From NCBI RefSeq assembly GCF_001310225.1, contig NZ_CP012898.1:2976001-3040000 (forward strand): a stretch of DNA of 64,000 nt, written 5' to 3'. This document shows positions 24,510 to 33,800 of the stretch, in pieces; within the stretch, counting starts at the first letter, position 1; the number at the start of each line of letters is the position of its first letter. The notes beneath the pieces were generated by a model, which saw nothing but the letters and a program-made list of their open reading frames with translations, had not been told where the DNA came from and ran no database searches. A program made the translations under genes and the position numbers. This stretch comes from Pseudalgibacter alginicilyticus (GTDB lineage: Bacteria; Bacteroidota; Bacteroidia; Flavobacteriales; Flavobacteriaceae).

Positions 24510-25538
24510 TCTTTTGAAATCTGTTTTAAAATGAAAGGAGCTTAGTCCTTTAAAATTATTTATTTTTTCAAGTTGACTTATTGTAAATGTTTCTTGACTA
24601 CAACTTGGAGCAAATTCAAGTTCTGTTAGTCTTTTTGCTAAATATTCCTGTTCATATTGTCCTGGAGTTGGAATGAAAAAAGCTTTTTTATTCAATTTTG
24701 CTAAATCCATAATGGTTGTATAACCAGACCTTGAAATTATAAATTCACTTTCATTAATGGTTTTTTCCAGTAAACTTGATGTCATAAAATTATAAATAGT
24801 AAGGTTGCCCATAGTTTGTATAGTTTGTTCTTTTTCCAAAACTCCTTTAACAAAAACTACTTTTTTAGGGTAGTTTTTTAATTCTAATAAAAGTTTTTCT
24901 TCAAGTAAGGTGCGTTGAGGTTCGGGGCCAGAGAGTAAAACCAAAAGGTTGTTGGTAATAGTTTTAGGTTTTAATTCAAGTCGACTTAAAGGGCCAATGT
25001 ACTCTGTTGGTATTTCGAAAACATGGGTATGACTCAATTTGCCACTTAAATTAGTACTTCCTTTAACATCTGGGACCCAGCAAACGTCAAATTTTTTAAT
25101 GATCTTTTGGTGCATTTTAGTACTTAACCAAGTAGTGTTTCCGCTTAAAACATTTAATTGATGTGTAATAAATATTGAAGGTACTTTTTTACTTCGTACT
25201 CCCAATCGGTTATCTGAAATAATACCTTGGATATTATAGGTTTCAATAATTTCTTTGACAGTTTCTTTTTCAGAATTAATGGCTTTTAAAACTTTAGGGG
25301 AGTCTTTTAGTAGTTTCAACTTAAAGTGTGCACCATTTTTTGCATAGGTAATATTGTAGGCGGGTAATTCAATAGATAATAAATTGGGAAATTCCTTTTG
25401 CAGTAATGATAATGCAAAACCGTCACTTGCTATAATTGGTTCAAAACCATGAGCCAATAAAGCATCAATTATTGGGATACATCGTGTAGCATGACCTAGT
25501 CCCCAATTCAACGATGCAATTAAAATCCTTTTTTTCAT
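24483..25538 (-). CDS. MurG-like glycosyltransferase (GT-B fold)
   Basis: A 351-residue protein starting at the ATG at 25538 (M-K-K-R-I-L-I-A-S-L-N-W-G-L-G-H-A-T-R), which places the GT-B N-terminal G-x-G-H-x-x-R loop at its normal position; the longer frame adds 18 unlikely residues. The second domain contains L-V-L-L-S-G-P-E-P-Q-R and the donor-binding S-R-S-G-Y-T-T-I-M-D-L plus P-T-P-G-Q-Y-E-Q-E-Y-L-A. It belongs to a Bacteroidota family related to MurG and UDP-glucuronosyltransferases; acceptor unknown. It overlaps the kinase tail by 27 bases. Confidence 0.83.
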   Translation of the reverse strand: MKKRILIASLNWGLGHATRCIPIIDALLAHGFEPIIASDGFALSLLQKEFPNLLSIELPAYNITYAKNGAHFKLKLLKDSPKVLKAINSEKETVKEIIETYNIQGIISDNRLGVRSKKVPSIFITHQLNVLSGNTTWLSTKMHQKIIKKFDVCWVPDVKGSTNLSGKLSHTHVFEIPTEYIGPLSRLELKPKTITNNLLVLLSGPEPQRTLLEEKLLLELKNYPKKVVFVKGVLEKEQTIQTMGNLTIYNFMTSSLLEKTINESEFIISRSGYTTIMDLAKLNKKAFFIPTPGQYEQEYLAKRLTELEFAPSCSQETFTISQLEKINNFKGLSSFHFKTDFKRLFSLFESK

Positions 25539-25723
25539 TTTAATATCTATAGTGTGCCCAATTATTTTTCCTGTTTTTCGTAGAAATTCCAAAGGTACGT
25601 ATATAAGTGGTTGTTTATATTTCCTTAATATTAAAAAATAGTCAGATATTATTATTCGGGCTTTAAGTTGAAATTATCTATTTTTACCAAAAAATAAGAA
25701 CAACAAGAAATCAATAATAATTA

Positions 25724-26398
25724 GTGGGAAGCAAAAACAAACTACGCAGATTCAAAGAAAATGAAACCTTTGCAAATGTTGTTCAACCAACAAGAGACGA
25801 ATTAGTAAATAGTAATTTCAATTTAAAAGGAAATTGGAATAGCTCTTTTTTTAAAAAAGACCAGCCTTTAGTTTTGGAACTGGGTTGTGGAAAAGGCGAG
25901 TATTCTGTAGCATTAGCAAAAAAATATCCTAATAAAAATTTTATTGGTATTGATATAAAAGGAGCTCGTTTCTGGCGAGGAGCTAAAACAGCCGTTGAAG
26001 AAAATATTCCTAACGTTGGTTTTCTCCGAACTCAAATAGAACTTATAAATTATGCCTTTGCTTCGCAAGAAGTAGATGAAATTTGGATTACATTTCCAGA
26101 TCCTCAAATAAAATATAAGCGGACGAAACACCGTATGACAAATGCTGAATTTTTAAAACGTTATAAAATTATTTTAAAGCCTGATGGTGTTGTCAATCTT
26201 AAAACGGATAGCGAATTTATGCACGGCTATACACTTGGTTTATTGCATGGATCAGGACATGAAGTGTTATATGCTAATCACAACGTGTACAAGCAAGAAG
26301 GCAGTCCAGAAGAAGTTACAAGTATTCAAACCTTTTATGAGTCACAATATTTAGAACAAAACAAGCCAATTACGTATATTCGGTTTAAAATAAAATAG
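25724..26398 (+). CDS. trmB: tRNA (guanine(46)-N7)-methyltransferase
   Basis: A 224-residue SAM-dependent methyltransferase that makes m7G46 in tRNA. Motif I is L-E-L-G-C-G-K-G-E-Y, followed by N-F-I-G-I-D-I-K-G-A-R and the TrmB signature I-T-F-P-D-P-Q-x-K-x-R-x-x-K-H-R-M. The start is GTG at 25724: the N-terminus M-G-S-K-N-K-L matches flavobacterial relatives and no ATG is suitably placed. It precedes lysE by 2 bases in a probable three-gene operon. Confidence 0.94.
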   Translation: MGSKNKLRRFKENETFANVVQPTRDELVNSNFNLKGNWNSSFFKKDQPLVLELGCGKGEYSVALAKKYPNKNFIGIDIKGARFWRGAKTAVEENIPNVGFLRTQIELINYAFASQEVDEIWITFPDPQIKYKRTKHRMTNAEFLKRYKIILKPDGVVNLKTDSEFMHGYTLGLLHGSGHEVLYANHNVYKQEGSPEEVTSIQTFYESQYLEQNKPITYIRFKIK

Positions 26399-26400
26399 TA

Positions 26401-27030
26401 GTGGACATTACATTTATCTTTTTTTTAGGCTTTTTTATAGCATTGATAGGGGTCGTTCCACCTGGTTTATTGAATATGACAGCCGCTAAGGTAAGTTTAA
26501 AAGAAGGTCATGTTAGAGGTATTATGTTTTCTATTGGCACTTGTCTTATTGTATTGGTACAAACATATTTAGCAACTATTTTTGCACGATATTTAAGTAT
26601 GCATTTAGAAGTTGTTGAAATTTTGAAACGGGCAGCTCTTGTTATTTTTATCTTGATAACTGTTTATTTTTTATTTATAGCTAAAAGCAAACCACAACAG
26701 CAAGTAGAGCCTCAAGTTCGGAGCAAGCATAGTCGTTTTTTTCAAGGTATGCTTTTGTCATCTTTAAATGTGTTTCCCATTCCGTACCAAGCTTATATGA
26801 CTATTACATTAGCAACTTATGGATGGATGGCATTCGATCAGATTAGCATTGTATCCTACGTAGTAGGTGCTGTTATGGGGACTTTTGTCATGCTTTATAT
26901 GTATATTTTCTTTTTTGATAAAATAAAAAGTAAAACCTTTACATCTCAAAAAAACATGAACCGTATTATTGGTGGTATTACAGGTGTTATTTCTGTAATT
27001 ACATTCATTAATATTATTAAAGATTTGTAG
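26401..27030 (+). CDS. LysE/RhtB family amino-acid exporter
   Basis: A 209-residue inner-membrane protein with about six helices. The LysE signature V-P-P-G-L-L-N-M-T-A-A-K is in the first segment and the N-V-F-P-I-P-Y-Q-A-Y equivalent in the middle. The family exports basic or neutral amino acids. The GTG start lies 2 bases after the trmB stop; the next gene begins 4 bases after its end. Confidence 0.87.
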   Translation: MDITFIFFLGFFIALIGVVPPGLLNMTAAKVSLKEGHVRGIMFSIGTCLIVLVQTYLATIFARYLSMHLEVVEILKRAALVIFILITVYFLFIAKSKPQQQVEPQVRSKHSRFFQGMLLSSLNVFPIPYQAYMTITLATYGWMAFDQISIVSYVVGAVMGTFVMLYMYIFFFDKIKSKTFTSQKNMNRIIGGITGVISVITFINIIKDL

Positions 27031-27034
27031 AGAT

Positions 27035-27355
27035 ATGAAACCAGAAACCTTAAATTTCTTCGATAAAGTTTATGAGGTGGCAAAACAAATTCCTTATGGC
27101 AGAGTAACAAGTTATGGTGCTATAGCAAAGTTTTTAGGTGCCACAAAAAGTGCGAGAATGGTAGGGTATGCTATGAATGGTTCTCATGGTAAAGATGTGC
27201 CGGCACATCGTGTAGTTAACAGAAAAGGACTTCTTACGGGGAAACATCATTTTGATGGGACTCATTTGATGCAACAACTTTTGGAAAGTGAAGGTGTTAA
27301 AGTGGTAAACAACCAAGTTCAAGATTTTGATAACGTTTTTTGGGAGCCATCTTAG
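27035..27355 (+). CDS. Alkyltransferase-like (ATL) protein of the MGMT family
   Basis: A 106-residue protein equivalent to the DNA-binding domain of O6-alkylguanine-DNA alkyltransferase. It has I-P-Y-G-R-V-T-S-Y-G-A-I-A with the helix-turn-helix and the Arg finger region (S-A-R-M-V-G-Y-A-M). The active-site motif P-C-H-R is P-A-H-R here, so the alkyl-accepting Cys is absent. Proteins of this kind bind O6-alkylguanine without repairing it and signal to nucleotide excision repair. Last gene of the trmB-lysE run. Confidence 0.9.
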   Translation: MKPETLNFFDKVYEVAKQIPYGRVTSYGAIAKFLGATKSARMVGYAMNGSHGKDVPAHRVVNRKGLLTGKHHFDGTHLMQQLLESEGVKVVNNQVQDFDNVFWEPS

Positions 27356-27488
27356 AAAGTAATCATATCAGTTAGTTTGTCACGTTCATATCAATTATAA
27401 AAAGCAAAAACTTCTGTTTTTCTACTGCTATTTTTTATCATTATTAATTATCTTTAAAACATAAACACAACTTTTATTAATTATACCT

Positions 27489-28694
27489 ATGTCTACAAAT
27501 TATTTTAAAGAATATCCAAATCAGGAAGGTTTTTATCAAGAGTATGGTGGTGCATTTATTCCACCACAATTAGAGGAAGAAATGAAAAAAATAAATGAGG
27601 CTTATTTTGCCATCAGTAAATCTCATAAATTTATTTCTGAGCTTCGGGATATTAGAAAACATTTTCAAGGAAGACCAACACCTGTTTATCATTGCAACAG
27701 ATTATCGCAAAAATATGGTGGTCAGATTTATTTAAAACGTGAGGATTTAAATCATACAGGTGCTCATAAATTAAACCATTGTATGGGTGAAGCCTTGTTA
27801 GCAAAATATATGGGTAAAAAGAAGCTGATTGCAGAAACTGGTGCAGGTCAACATGGCGTGGCTTTGGCAACTGCAGCAGCTTATTTTGGCTTAGAATGTG
27901 AAATCCATATGGGTGAAGTGGATATAGAAAAAGAATTTCCTAATGTTCAAAGAATGAAAATATTAGGCACAAAAGTTATTCCTGCAACTCATGGGTTAAA
28001 AACTTTAAAAGAAGCTGTAGATAGTGCATTTGGAGCGTATTTAGAAGACCCTATTAATTCTATTTATTGTATAGGGTCTGTGGTTGGTCCACATCCATTT
28101 CCAATGATGGTGCGCGATTTTCAACGTGTGGTTGGAATTGAAGCAAAAGACCAATTTTTTGATATGACTGGTGAGTTGCCAGATAGTATTGTGGCTTGTG
28201 TTGGAGGAGGAAGTAATGCCATGGGTATTTTTTCTGCTTTTTTAGATGATCAAGAGTGTAAATTATATGGGGTTGAACCAGCAGGCAAATCGTTAGAGAA
28301 ACTTGGAGATCATGCTGCAACCATGACACTCGGAAAACCAGGTATAATACACGGGTTTAAATGTTACATGCTACAAGATGAAAAAGGGGAACCTGCACCT
28401 GTTCATTCTGTAGCTAGTGGATTGGATTACCCTGGAGTAGGACCAGAACATAGTATGTTGAAAGATATGAACAAAGTAAGTTATGAAAGTATATCTGATA
28501 AAGAATGTATAGATGCTTTTTTTGAATTAAGTAGGTTAGAAGGTATCATTCCGGCACTAGAAAGTTCGCATGCCGTTGCATATGCTTTGAAGTTAGCAAA
28601 AGAAAATCCTAAAAAATCGATTCTCGTTAACTTAAGTGGAAGAGGAGATAAGGATTTAGACTATGTTATTGATAATTATGGGTTACCAGAATGA
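27489..28694 (+). CDS. trpB: Tryptophan synthase beta-chain homologue, stand-alone and divergent
   Basis: A 401-residue PLP enzyme. Key TrpB residues are conserved: the Schiff-base Lys94 in H-T-G-A-H-K, the catalytic Glu116 in [10 protein letters not shown], the phosphate loop G-G-G-S-N-A, and [13 protein letters not shown]. The motif after the Lys is L-N-H where canonical TrpB usually has I-N-N or V-N-N, and other positions differ too. No trpA or other trp gene is nearby. It may condense indole with serine in salvage, or be a paralogue with another beta-substitution activity. No canonical -7 element was found directly upstream. Confidence 0.85.
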   Translation: MSTNYFKEYPNQEGFYQEYGGAFIPPQLEEEMKKINEAYFAISKSHKFISELRDIRKHFQGRPTPVYHCNRLSQKYGGQIYLKREDLNHTGAHKLNHCMGEALLAKYMGKKKLIAETGAGQHGVALATAAAYFGLECEIHMGEVDIEKEFPNVQRMKILGTKVIPATHGLKTLKEAVDSAFGAYLEDPINSIYCIGSVVGPHPFPMMVRDFQRVVGIEAKDQFFDMTGELPDSIVACVGGGSNAMGIFSAFLDDQECKLYGVEPAGKSLEKLGDHAATMTLGKPGIIHGFKCYMLQDEKGEPAPVHSVASGLDYPGVGPEHSMLKDMNKVSYESISDKECIDAFFELSRLEGIIPALESSHAVAYALKLAKENPKKSILVNLSGRGDKDLDYVIDNYGLPE

Positions 28695-28772
28695 TGGAAA
28701 TTAATGTATAATTAACCTTATTAAAGAGATAAATCTTCTGATTTGGTCATCTTATTTTTCATCTTTATTGGT

Positions 28773-28780
28773 TATATTTG
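28773..28780 (+). promoter_or_regulatory. -7 element of the apbC-nifU operon
   Basis: TATATTTG followed by C fits TAnnTTTG exactly; the leader would be about 70 bases before the ATG at 28858. Confidence 0.5.
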
Positions 28781-28857
28781 CATATTAGAATAATTCTTAA
28801 TATTTGACCTTGATCCTGAGTTTATTTAGGGTGAGTAAAAATTGAATTCCGATACAA

Positions 28858-29994
28858 ATGAAACTTAACAAACAAGATATATTAAAAGCGTTAGAATCTA
28901 TAACTGTACCTGGTGAAGGTCAAAATATGGTTGAAAGTGGAGCTGTGAAAAATGTCATCACATTTGGAGATGAGGTTATTGTAGATATTACTATAACAAA
29001 TCCAAGTTTACAGGCTAAAAAAAGAACTGAAGTTGATATTTTAAAAACCATACATGATCATGTATACGAGAAGGCTAAAATTACGGTTAACGTAAAAGTT
29101 GATGCACCTGCCAAACCCAAAGCAAATGTTATAAAAGGAAACCCAATTCCAGGAATACAAAATATTGTAGCAGTAGCTTCAGGTAAAGGTGGGGTTGGAA
29201 AGTCTACTGTTACTGCAAACTTGGCTGTATCTTTATCAAAAATGGGCTTTAATGTTGGAGTGCTAGATGCTGATATTTATGGACCATCTATTCCTATTAT
29301 GTTTGATGTGGAAGCAGAAAAACCTTTAGCAGTAAATATTGGTGGAAAATCAAAAATGAAACCAGTTGAAAATTATGGAGTAAAAGTATTGTCTATTGGG
29401 TTTTTTACACAACCTAATCAAGCTGTTGTTTGGAGAGGGCCTATGGCTGCAAAAGCATTAAATCAAATGATTTTTGATGCGCATTGGGGAGATATTGATT
29501 TTTTATTAATTGATTTACCCCCAGGTACTGGCGATATTCATTTAAGTATTATGCAATCATTGCCCATTACAGGAGCTGTGGTAGTGAGTACACCTCAAAA
29601 CGTAGCTTTGGCAGATGCTAAAAAAGGCGTGGCTATGTTTCAACAAGAAAGCATTAATGTGCCCGTATTAGGGATTATTGAAAATATGGCTTACTTTACA
29701 CCTGCTGAACTTCCAGATAATAAATATTATATTTTTGGTAAGGAAGGCGCTAAACATTTAGCTCAAGATTTACAAGTGCCATTTTTAGGAGATATTCCTC
29801 TGGTACAAAGTATAAGGGAAGCCGGTGATGTTGGTCGTCCAGCAGCTTTACAAACCGCTACGCCTTTAGAGCAAGCTTTTGAAAAAATAACCCAAAATGT
29901 AGTTCAGGAAGTTGTAAGACGTAATGATGATTTACCACCTACAGAAGCTATAAAAATAACAACTATGGCTGGGTGTTCATCAGTTAAAAAATAA
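28858..29994 (+). CDS. apbC: Mrp/NBP35-family Fe-S cluster carrier ATPase
   Basis: A 378-residue protein with an N-terminal MIP18/DUF59 domain (about 1-85) and a P-loop ATPase domain opening with V-A-S-G-K-G-G-V-G-K-S-T, a deviant Walker A. Further motifs are V-L-D-A-D-I-Y-G-P-S-I-P and L-I-D-L-P-P-G-T-G-D. ApbC-type proteins carry and deliver [4Fe-4S] clusters. A NifU-domain gene follows after 67 bases, which fits Fe-S assembly. The long block of Fe-S proteins starts within 1 kb. Confidence 0.93.
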   Translation: MKLNKQDILKALESITVPGEGQNMVESGAVKNVITFGDEVIVDITITNPSLQAKKRTEVDILKTIHDHVYEKAKITVNVKVDAPAKPKANVIKGNPIPGIQNIVAVASGKGGVGKSTVTANLAVSLSKMGFNVGVLDADIYGPSIPIMFDVEAEKPLAVNIGGKSKMKPVENYGVKVLSIGFFTQPNQAVVWRGPMAAKALNQMIFDAHWGDIDFLLIDLPPGTGDIHLSIMQSLPITGAVVVSTPQNVALADAKKGVAMFQQESINVPVLGIIENMAYFTPAELPDNKYYIFGKEGAKHLAQDLQVPFLGDIPLVQSIREAGDVGRPAALQTATPLEQAFEKITQNVVQEVVRRNDDLPPTEAIKITTMAGCSSVKK

Positions 29995-30008
29995 AAACTA
30001 TCTATTTC

Positions 30009-30035
30009 GCTCCAAAAACTTCAGAATTTTGGAGT
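30009..30035 (+). other. Hairpin between apbC and nifU
   Basis: GCTCCAAAA (30009-30017) pairs with TTTTGGAGT (30027-30035; one G-U pair) around 9 bases. No T-run follows, so it is more likely an mRNA-processing or stabilising element within the operon than a terminator. Confidence 0.4.
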
Positions 30036-30061
30036 GATTTAAGATAGGTAAAAAATAAAAT

Positions 30062-30301
30062 ATGACTTCAGAAGAGATAAAAATTAATGTAGAAAAAGCA
30101 CTAAACGAAATTCGACCTTTCTTGCAAAGTGATGGTGGCGATATTTCGTTATTATCTATAGAGGATGATAAATTGGTAAGGGTGAAATTGTTAGGTGCCT
30201 GTGTTGGTTGTAGTGTCAACCAAATGACGTTAAAATCAGGTGTAGAAATGACAATAAAAAAATATGTACCTCAGATAGAGCAGGTAATTAATGTAAGTTA
30301 A
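30062..30301 (+). CDS. NifU C-terminal-domain Fe-S scaffold protein
   Basis: A 79-residue protein consisting of the Nfu domain alone. R-P-F-L-Q-S-D-G-G-D-I and the cluster-binding C-V-G-C-S-V-N-Q-M-T-L-K (C-x2-C) are present. Nfu proteins transiently hold a [4Fe-4S] cluster at a dimer interface and hand it to target enzymes. Probably co-transcribed with apbC. Confidence 0.93.
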   Translation: MTSEEIKINVEKALNEIRPFLQSDGGDISLLSIEDDKLVRVKLLGACVGCSVNQMTLKSGVEMTIKKYVPQIEQVINVS

Positions 30302-30336
30302 ATAGCTCTAATAAACAGAGATTAAGATTAGTTTAT

Positions 30337-30711
30337 TTAAATAACTTTTTCCTTTCTAAGGAAAGTGTCTAAATTGTTAGCTATTTCATAACATTTGCTA
30401 ACTTTTGAAATATCATTACAGAATTTGGTATCGGTATCTTGATTTTTACAGTTAAAATCGGATAGGTTTACTTTTTCAAAACCCTTATTAATTTTTTTAC
30501 ATTGTTCATAAAGACTATCAATAGTTTTATATTTAAAGGTTTCTATACCTTTTTTTGTAAGATAGCCTCTTAAATAATTTTCTATAGCAAATTGCGAATT
30601 TTTACATACCAAATAAGTTACAATATCTTCTTCTGGTTTAAATAATTCTTTATCTGCCTGATTTAATTTTTGAGCAGCATCTACTAAATACTTATAGGCA
30701 TCATTTTCCAT
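30337..30711 (-). CDS. Small helical HEPN-like protein
   Basis: A 124-residue, fully helical protein. The layout (A-A-Q-K-L-N-Q-A-D, then V-C-K-N-S-Q-F-A-I-E-N-Y-L-R-G-Y-L, then an I-D-S-L-Y-E-Q-C segment) is that of HEPN domains as found in toxins and nucleotide-binding partners. The R-x4-6-H RNase motif of active HEPN toxins is not seen and there is no MNT antitoxin neighbour, so a toxin role is not supported. Own -7 element at 30734. Function unknown. Confidence 0.6.
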   Translation of the reverse strand: MENDAYKYLVDAAQKLNQADKELFKPEEDIVTYLVCKNSQFAIENYLRGYLTKKGIETFKYKTIDSLYEQCKKINKGFEKVNLSDFNCKNQDTDTKFCNDISKVSKCYEIANNLDTFLRKEKVI

Positions 30712-30733
30712 AATTATTATTTTTTATAATTAA

Positions 30734-30741
30734 CAAACTTA
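30734..30741 (-). promoter_or_regulatory. -7 element of the HEPN-like gene
   Basis: Minus-strand TAAGTTTG (30741-30734) fits TAnnTTTG, 23 bases upstream of the ATG at 30711. It adjoins the nested hairpin that follows nifJ. Confidence 0.45.
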
Positions 30742-30815
30742 AGGTGTTTTAAATTCTCCATACCATTAAAAACAGCATGGAGAATTTTATAAAAAAATGA
30801 TTAATTAAACACCTT
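30741..30815 (-). terminator. Nested two-tier hairpin downstream of nifJ
   Basis: An outer stem AAGGTGTTT (30741-30749) with AAACACCTT (30807-30815) encloses an inner 11-bp stem AAATTCTCCAT (30751-30761) with its complement (30777-30787). Placed 12 bases after the nifJ stop, it probably ends or stabilises the nifJ message. A T-run after the stem is lacking, so termination may be factor-dependent. Confidence 0.45.
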
Positions 30816-30827
30816 GCTTTTAATTAG

Positions 30828-33800
30828 TTACATGTCTCTGTAAAGTTCCAGTCGTTCCCATTTGGTATTAACTTCTGTTTGAGCTTGTTCTAAAAGTTGA
30901 TCACCTAAATCTGCATTTTCTTTAACTACTCTCGTAAAACGTGTTTCGTTATACATAAAGTCTTTAAGAGGAAGTGTAGGTGCTTTAGAATCTAAGCTAA
31001 ATTTCTTGCCTTTAGGTTTAGAAGGATTAAATCTAAACAACGGCCAATATCCGCTTTCTACAGCTTTTTCTTGCTGTGATGTTCCAAGAGCCAAATCATA
31101 TCCATGCTCACCACAATGAGAGTAAGCAATAATAATAGATGGTCCAGGGTAAGCTTCTGCTTCTTCAATGGCTTTAAGTGTTTGAAGATCTTTAGCTCCT
31201 ATAGCAATTTGAGCAACATATACATTTTCATAAGAAACAGCTTGTAGTGCTAAGCTCTTTTTACTAGTTCGTTTACCAGATACTGAGAATTTTGCACTTG
31301 CGCCTAATGGTGTTGCTTTTGAAGTTTGACCACCAGTATTAGAATAAACTTCGGTATCCAAAACCATAATATTTATGTCTTCACCAGATGCTAAAATATG
31401 ATCGACACCTCCATAGCCAATATCATAAGCCCAACCATCGCCACCTAAAATCCATACTGATTTTTTACGCAGATATTCGGTAAGTTGAGAAAGTTTTTTA
31501 GCTTTTTCATTATCAATACTTGCTAATTTTATTTTTAGTTGGTCGAGATTTTTGAAATTTTCAGCTCTTTCAGTTTCATTTTTTTCAGGATTATTAAGAA
31601 TTGCTTCTACTAATTCTGTTCCCACTTCATTTTCAATGGATTTGAGAAGGTTAATTGCTATTTCCTGTTTTTTACTTAGTGCTAATTTCATACCTAAACC
31701 AAACTCGGCATTATCTTCAAATAATGAGTTTGCCCAAGCAGGTCCTCTACCAAATTCATTGGTTTTATATGGAGTAGTTGGTAAATTTCCTCCGTAAATA
31801 GAAGAGCATCCCGTTGCATTGGCAATTATAATACTATCGCCATATAATTGGGTTAATAGTTTTACATATGGTGTTTCACCACAACCTGAACATGCGCCAG
31901 AGAACTCAAATAAAGGTTCTAAAAATTGCGAGCCTTTTACATTTGTAATTTGTAGTGCTGCTCTGTTGTAATCAGGTAACTCAATAAAGTAATCCCAATT
32001 AATATCTTCAACATTTTCAACCTCAAGTTTTTTGTGCATGTTGATAGCTTTAAAGTTTTCATCTTCTTTACTAACAGCAGGACAAACAGCTACACATAAA
32101 TCACAACCTGTACAGTCTTGAGGTGATACTTGAAGTATATAGGATTCTTCTTCTTTGTTAAAAGGTCGTCCTTTTGCAGCTGCAGATTGTAATGATGCAG
32201 GTGCATTTGATAATTCGTTGTTACTAACTACTTTAGCTCTAATAGCAGCATGTGGACAAATAGCTACACATTTATTACATTGTGTACATAAATTCACATC
32301 ATCCCAAACAGGAATAGTATCAGCAATGCCACTCTTTTCGTATTGAGAAGTTCCAGTTGGAAAGGTGCCATCAACAGGAAAGGCACTTACAGGAAGTTCA
32401 TCTCCAAATCCACCAAGAATTTTTTCTAATACTTCCGTTACAAAGCCTGATGGTGCATTATGCATGGCAGTTTGTAACTCTTTTTCACTAGAAACTACTT
32501 TTGGATATTCTACCTTATGAAGATTTGCTAAAGCATTATCAACAGCCGTAAAATTCATTTTGACAATACGCTCTCCTTTATGAGAATAAGATTTAACAAT
32601 AGCATCTTTAATTTTTTTAATAGCGTCATCTTTAGGTAAAACACCAGAGATAGCAAAGAAACAAGTTTGTAAAACAGTATTTGTTCGTTTACCAAGATTT
32701 GAAGCATCAGCTACTTTACTTGCATCTACTATATAGAAATTTATGTCCTTATCAATAATTTCTTTTTGTAATCTTTTAGGTAAATAATTCCAGATTTCAT
32801 CCTTAGAATATGGTGAATTTAAAAGAAAAGTTCCCCCTTGTTTTAAATCTTTAACCATATTGTATTTTTCAATAAAATTGAATTGATGACTTGCAATAAA
32901 ATCAGCTTTATCAATTAAGTATGATGAATATATGTGGTTAGGGCCAAATCGTAAATGCGAAATGGTTTGTGCACCAGCTTTTTTAGAGTCGTATACAAAA
33001 TATCCTTGTACATAATTATCTGTTGTTTCTCCAATAATTTTGATAGAATTTTTATTAGCACCTACAGTACCATCAGATCCTAAACCATAAAACATGCAAT
33101 TAAATGTTTTGCTTTCAATTTTAAACGAGTCATCAATTGGCAAGCTGGTAAAAGTAACATCATCATTAATACCAACTGTGAAATGATTTTTAGGTTTGTC
33201 GTCTAATAATTCGTCATAAACACCTTTTACCATTTGTGGTGTAAATTCTTTTGAAGATAATCCATAACGACCCCCAACAATAATAGGCATTTCTCTATTG
33301 CTTTCAAGCAATGCTGTAAGGACATCTTGATATAGAGGTTCTCCAACACTTCCTGGCTCTTTTGTTCTATCAAGTACTGCAATTTTTTTAACAGTTTCAG
33401 GTAATTCATCTACAAAATGTTTGATAGAAAATGGTCTGAATAAACGAACAAATATAACGCCTACTTTTTCATCGTTTTTCACCATGGCTTCAACAGTTTC
33501 TCTTGCAGCACCTTCGCCAGAACCCATAAGTATAATTACGCGCTCTGCTTCAGGATGTCCTTCATAATAGAATAAACTATATTTTCGGCCTGTGTGTTTG
33601 TAAAATTCATCCATAGTTTCTTCAACAATACCAGGAACTTTTTCATAATAAGTATTGGCAGCTTCTCTTGCTTGGAAGAAAACGTCTGGATTTTGTGATG
33701 TACCTCGTATTACAGGATGATCAGGATCTAATGATCGTTTTTTATGTTCCATAATTTTGTCCTCTGGCATCATTGCAATAATAACGTCATCAGGAATTCC

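Noticed and set aside
30337-30711. HEPN/MNT toxin-antitoxin pair
   Set aside because: No nucleotidyltransferase gene beside it and no R-x4-6-H motif.
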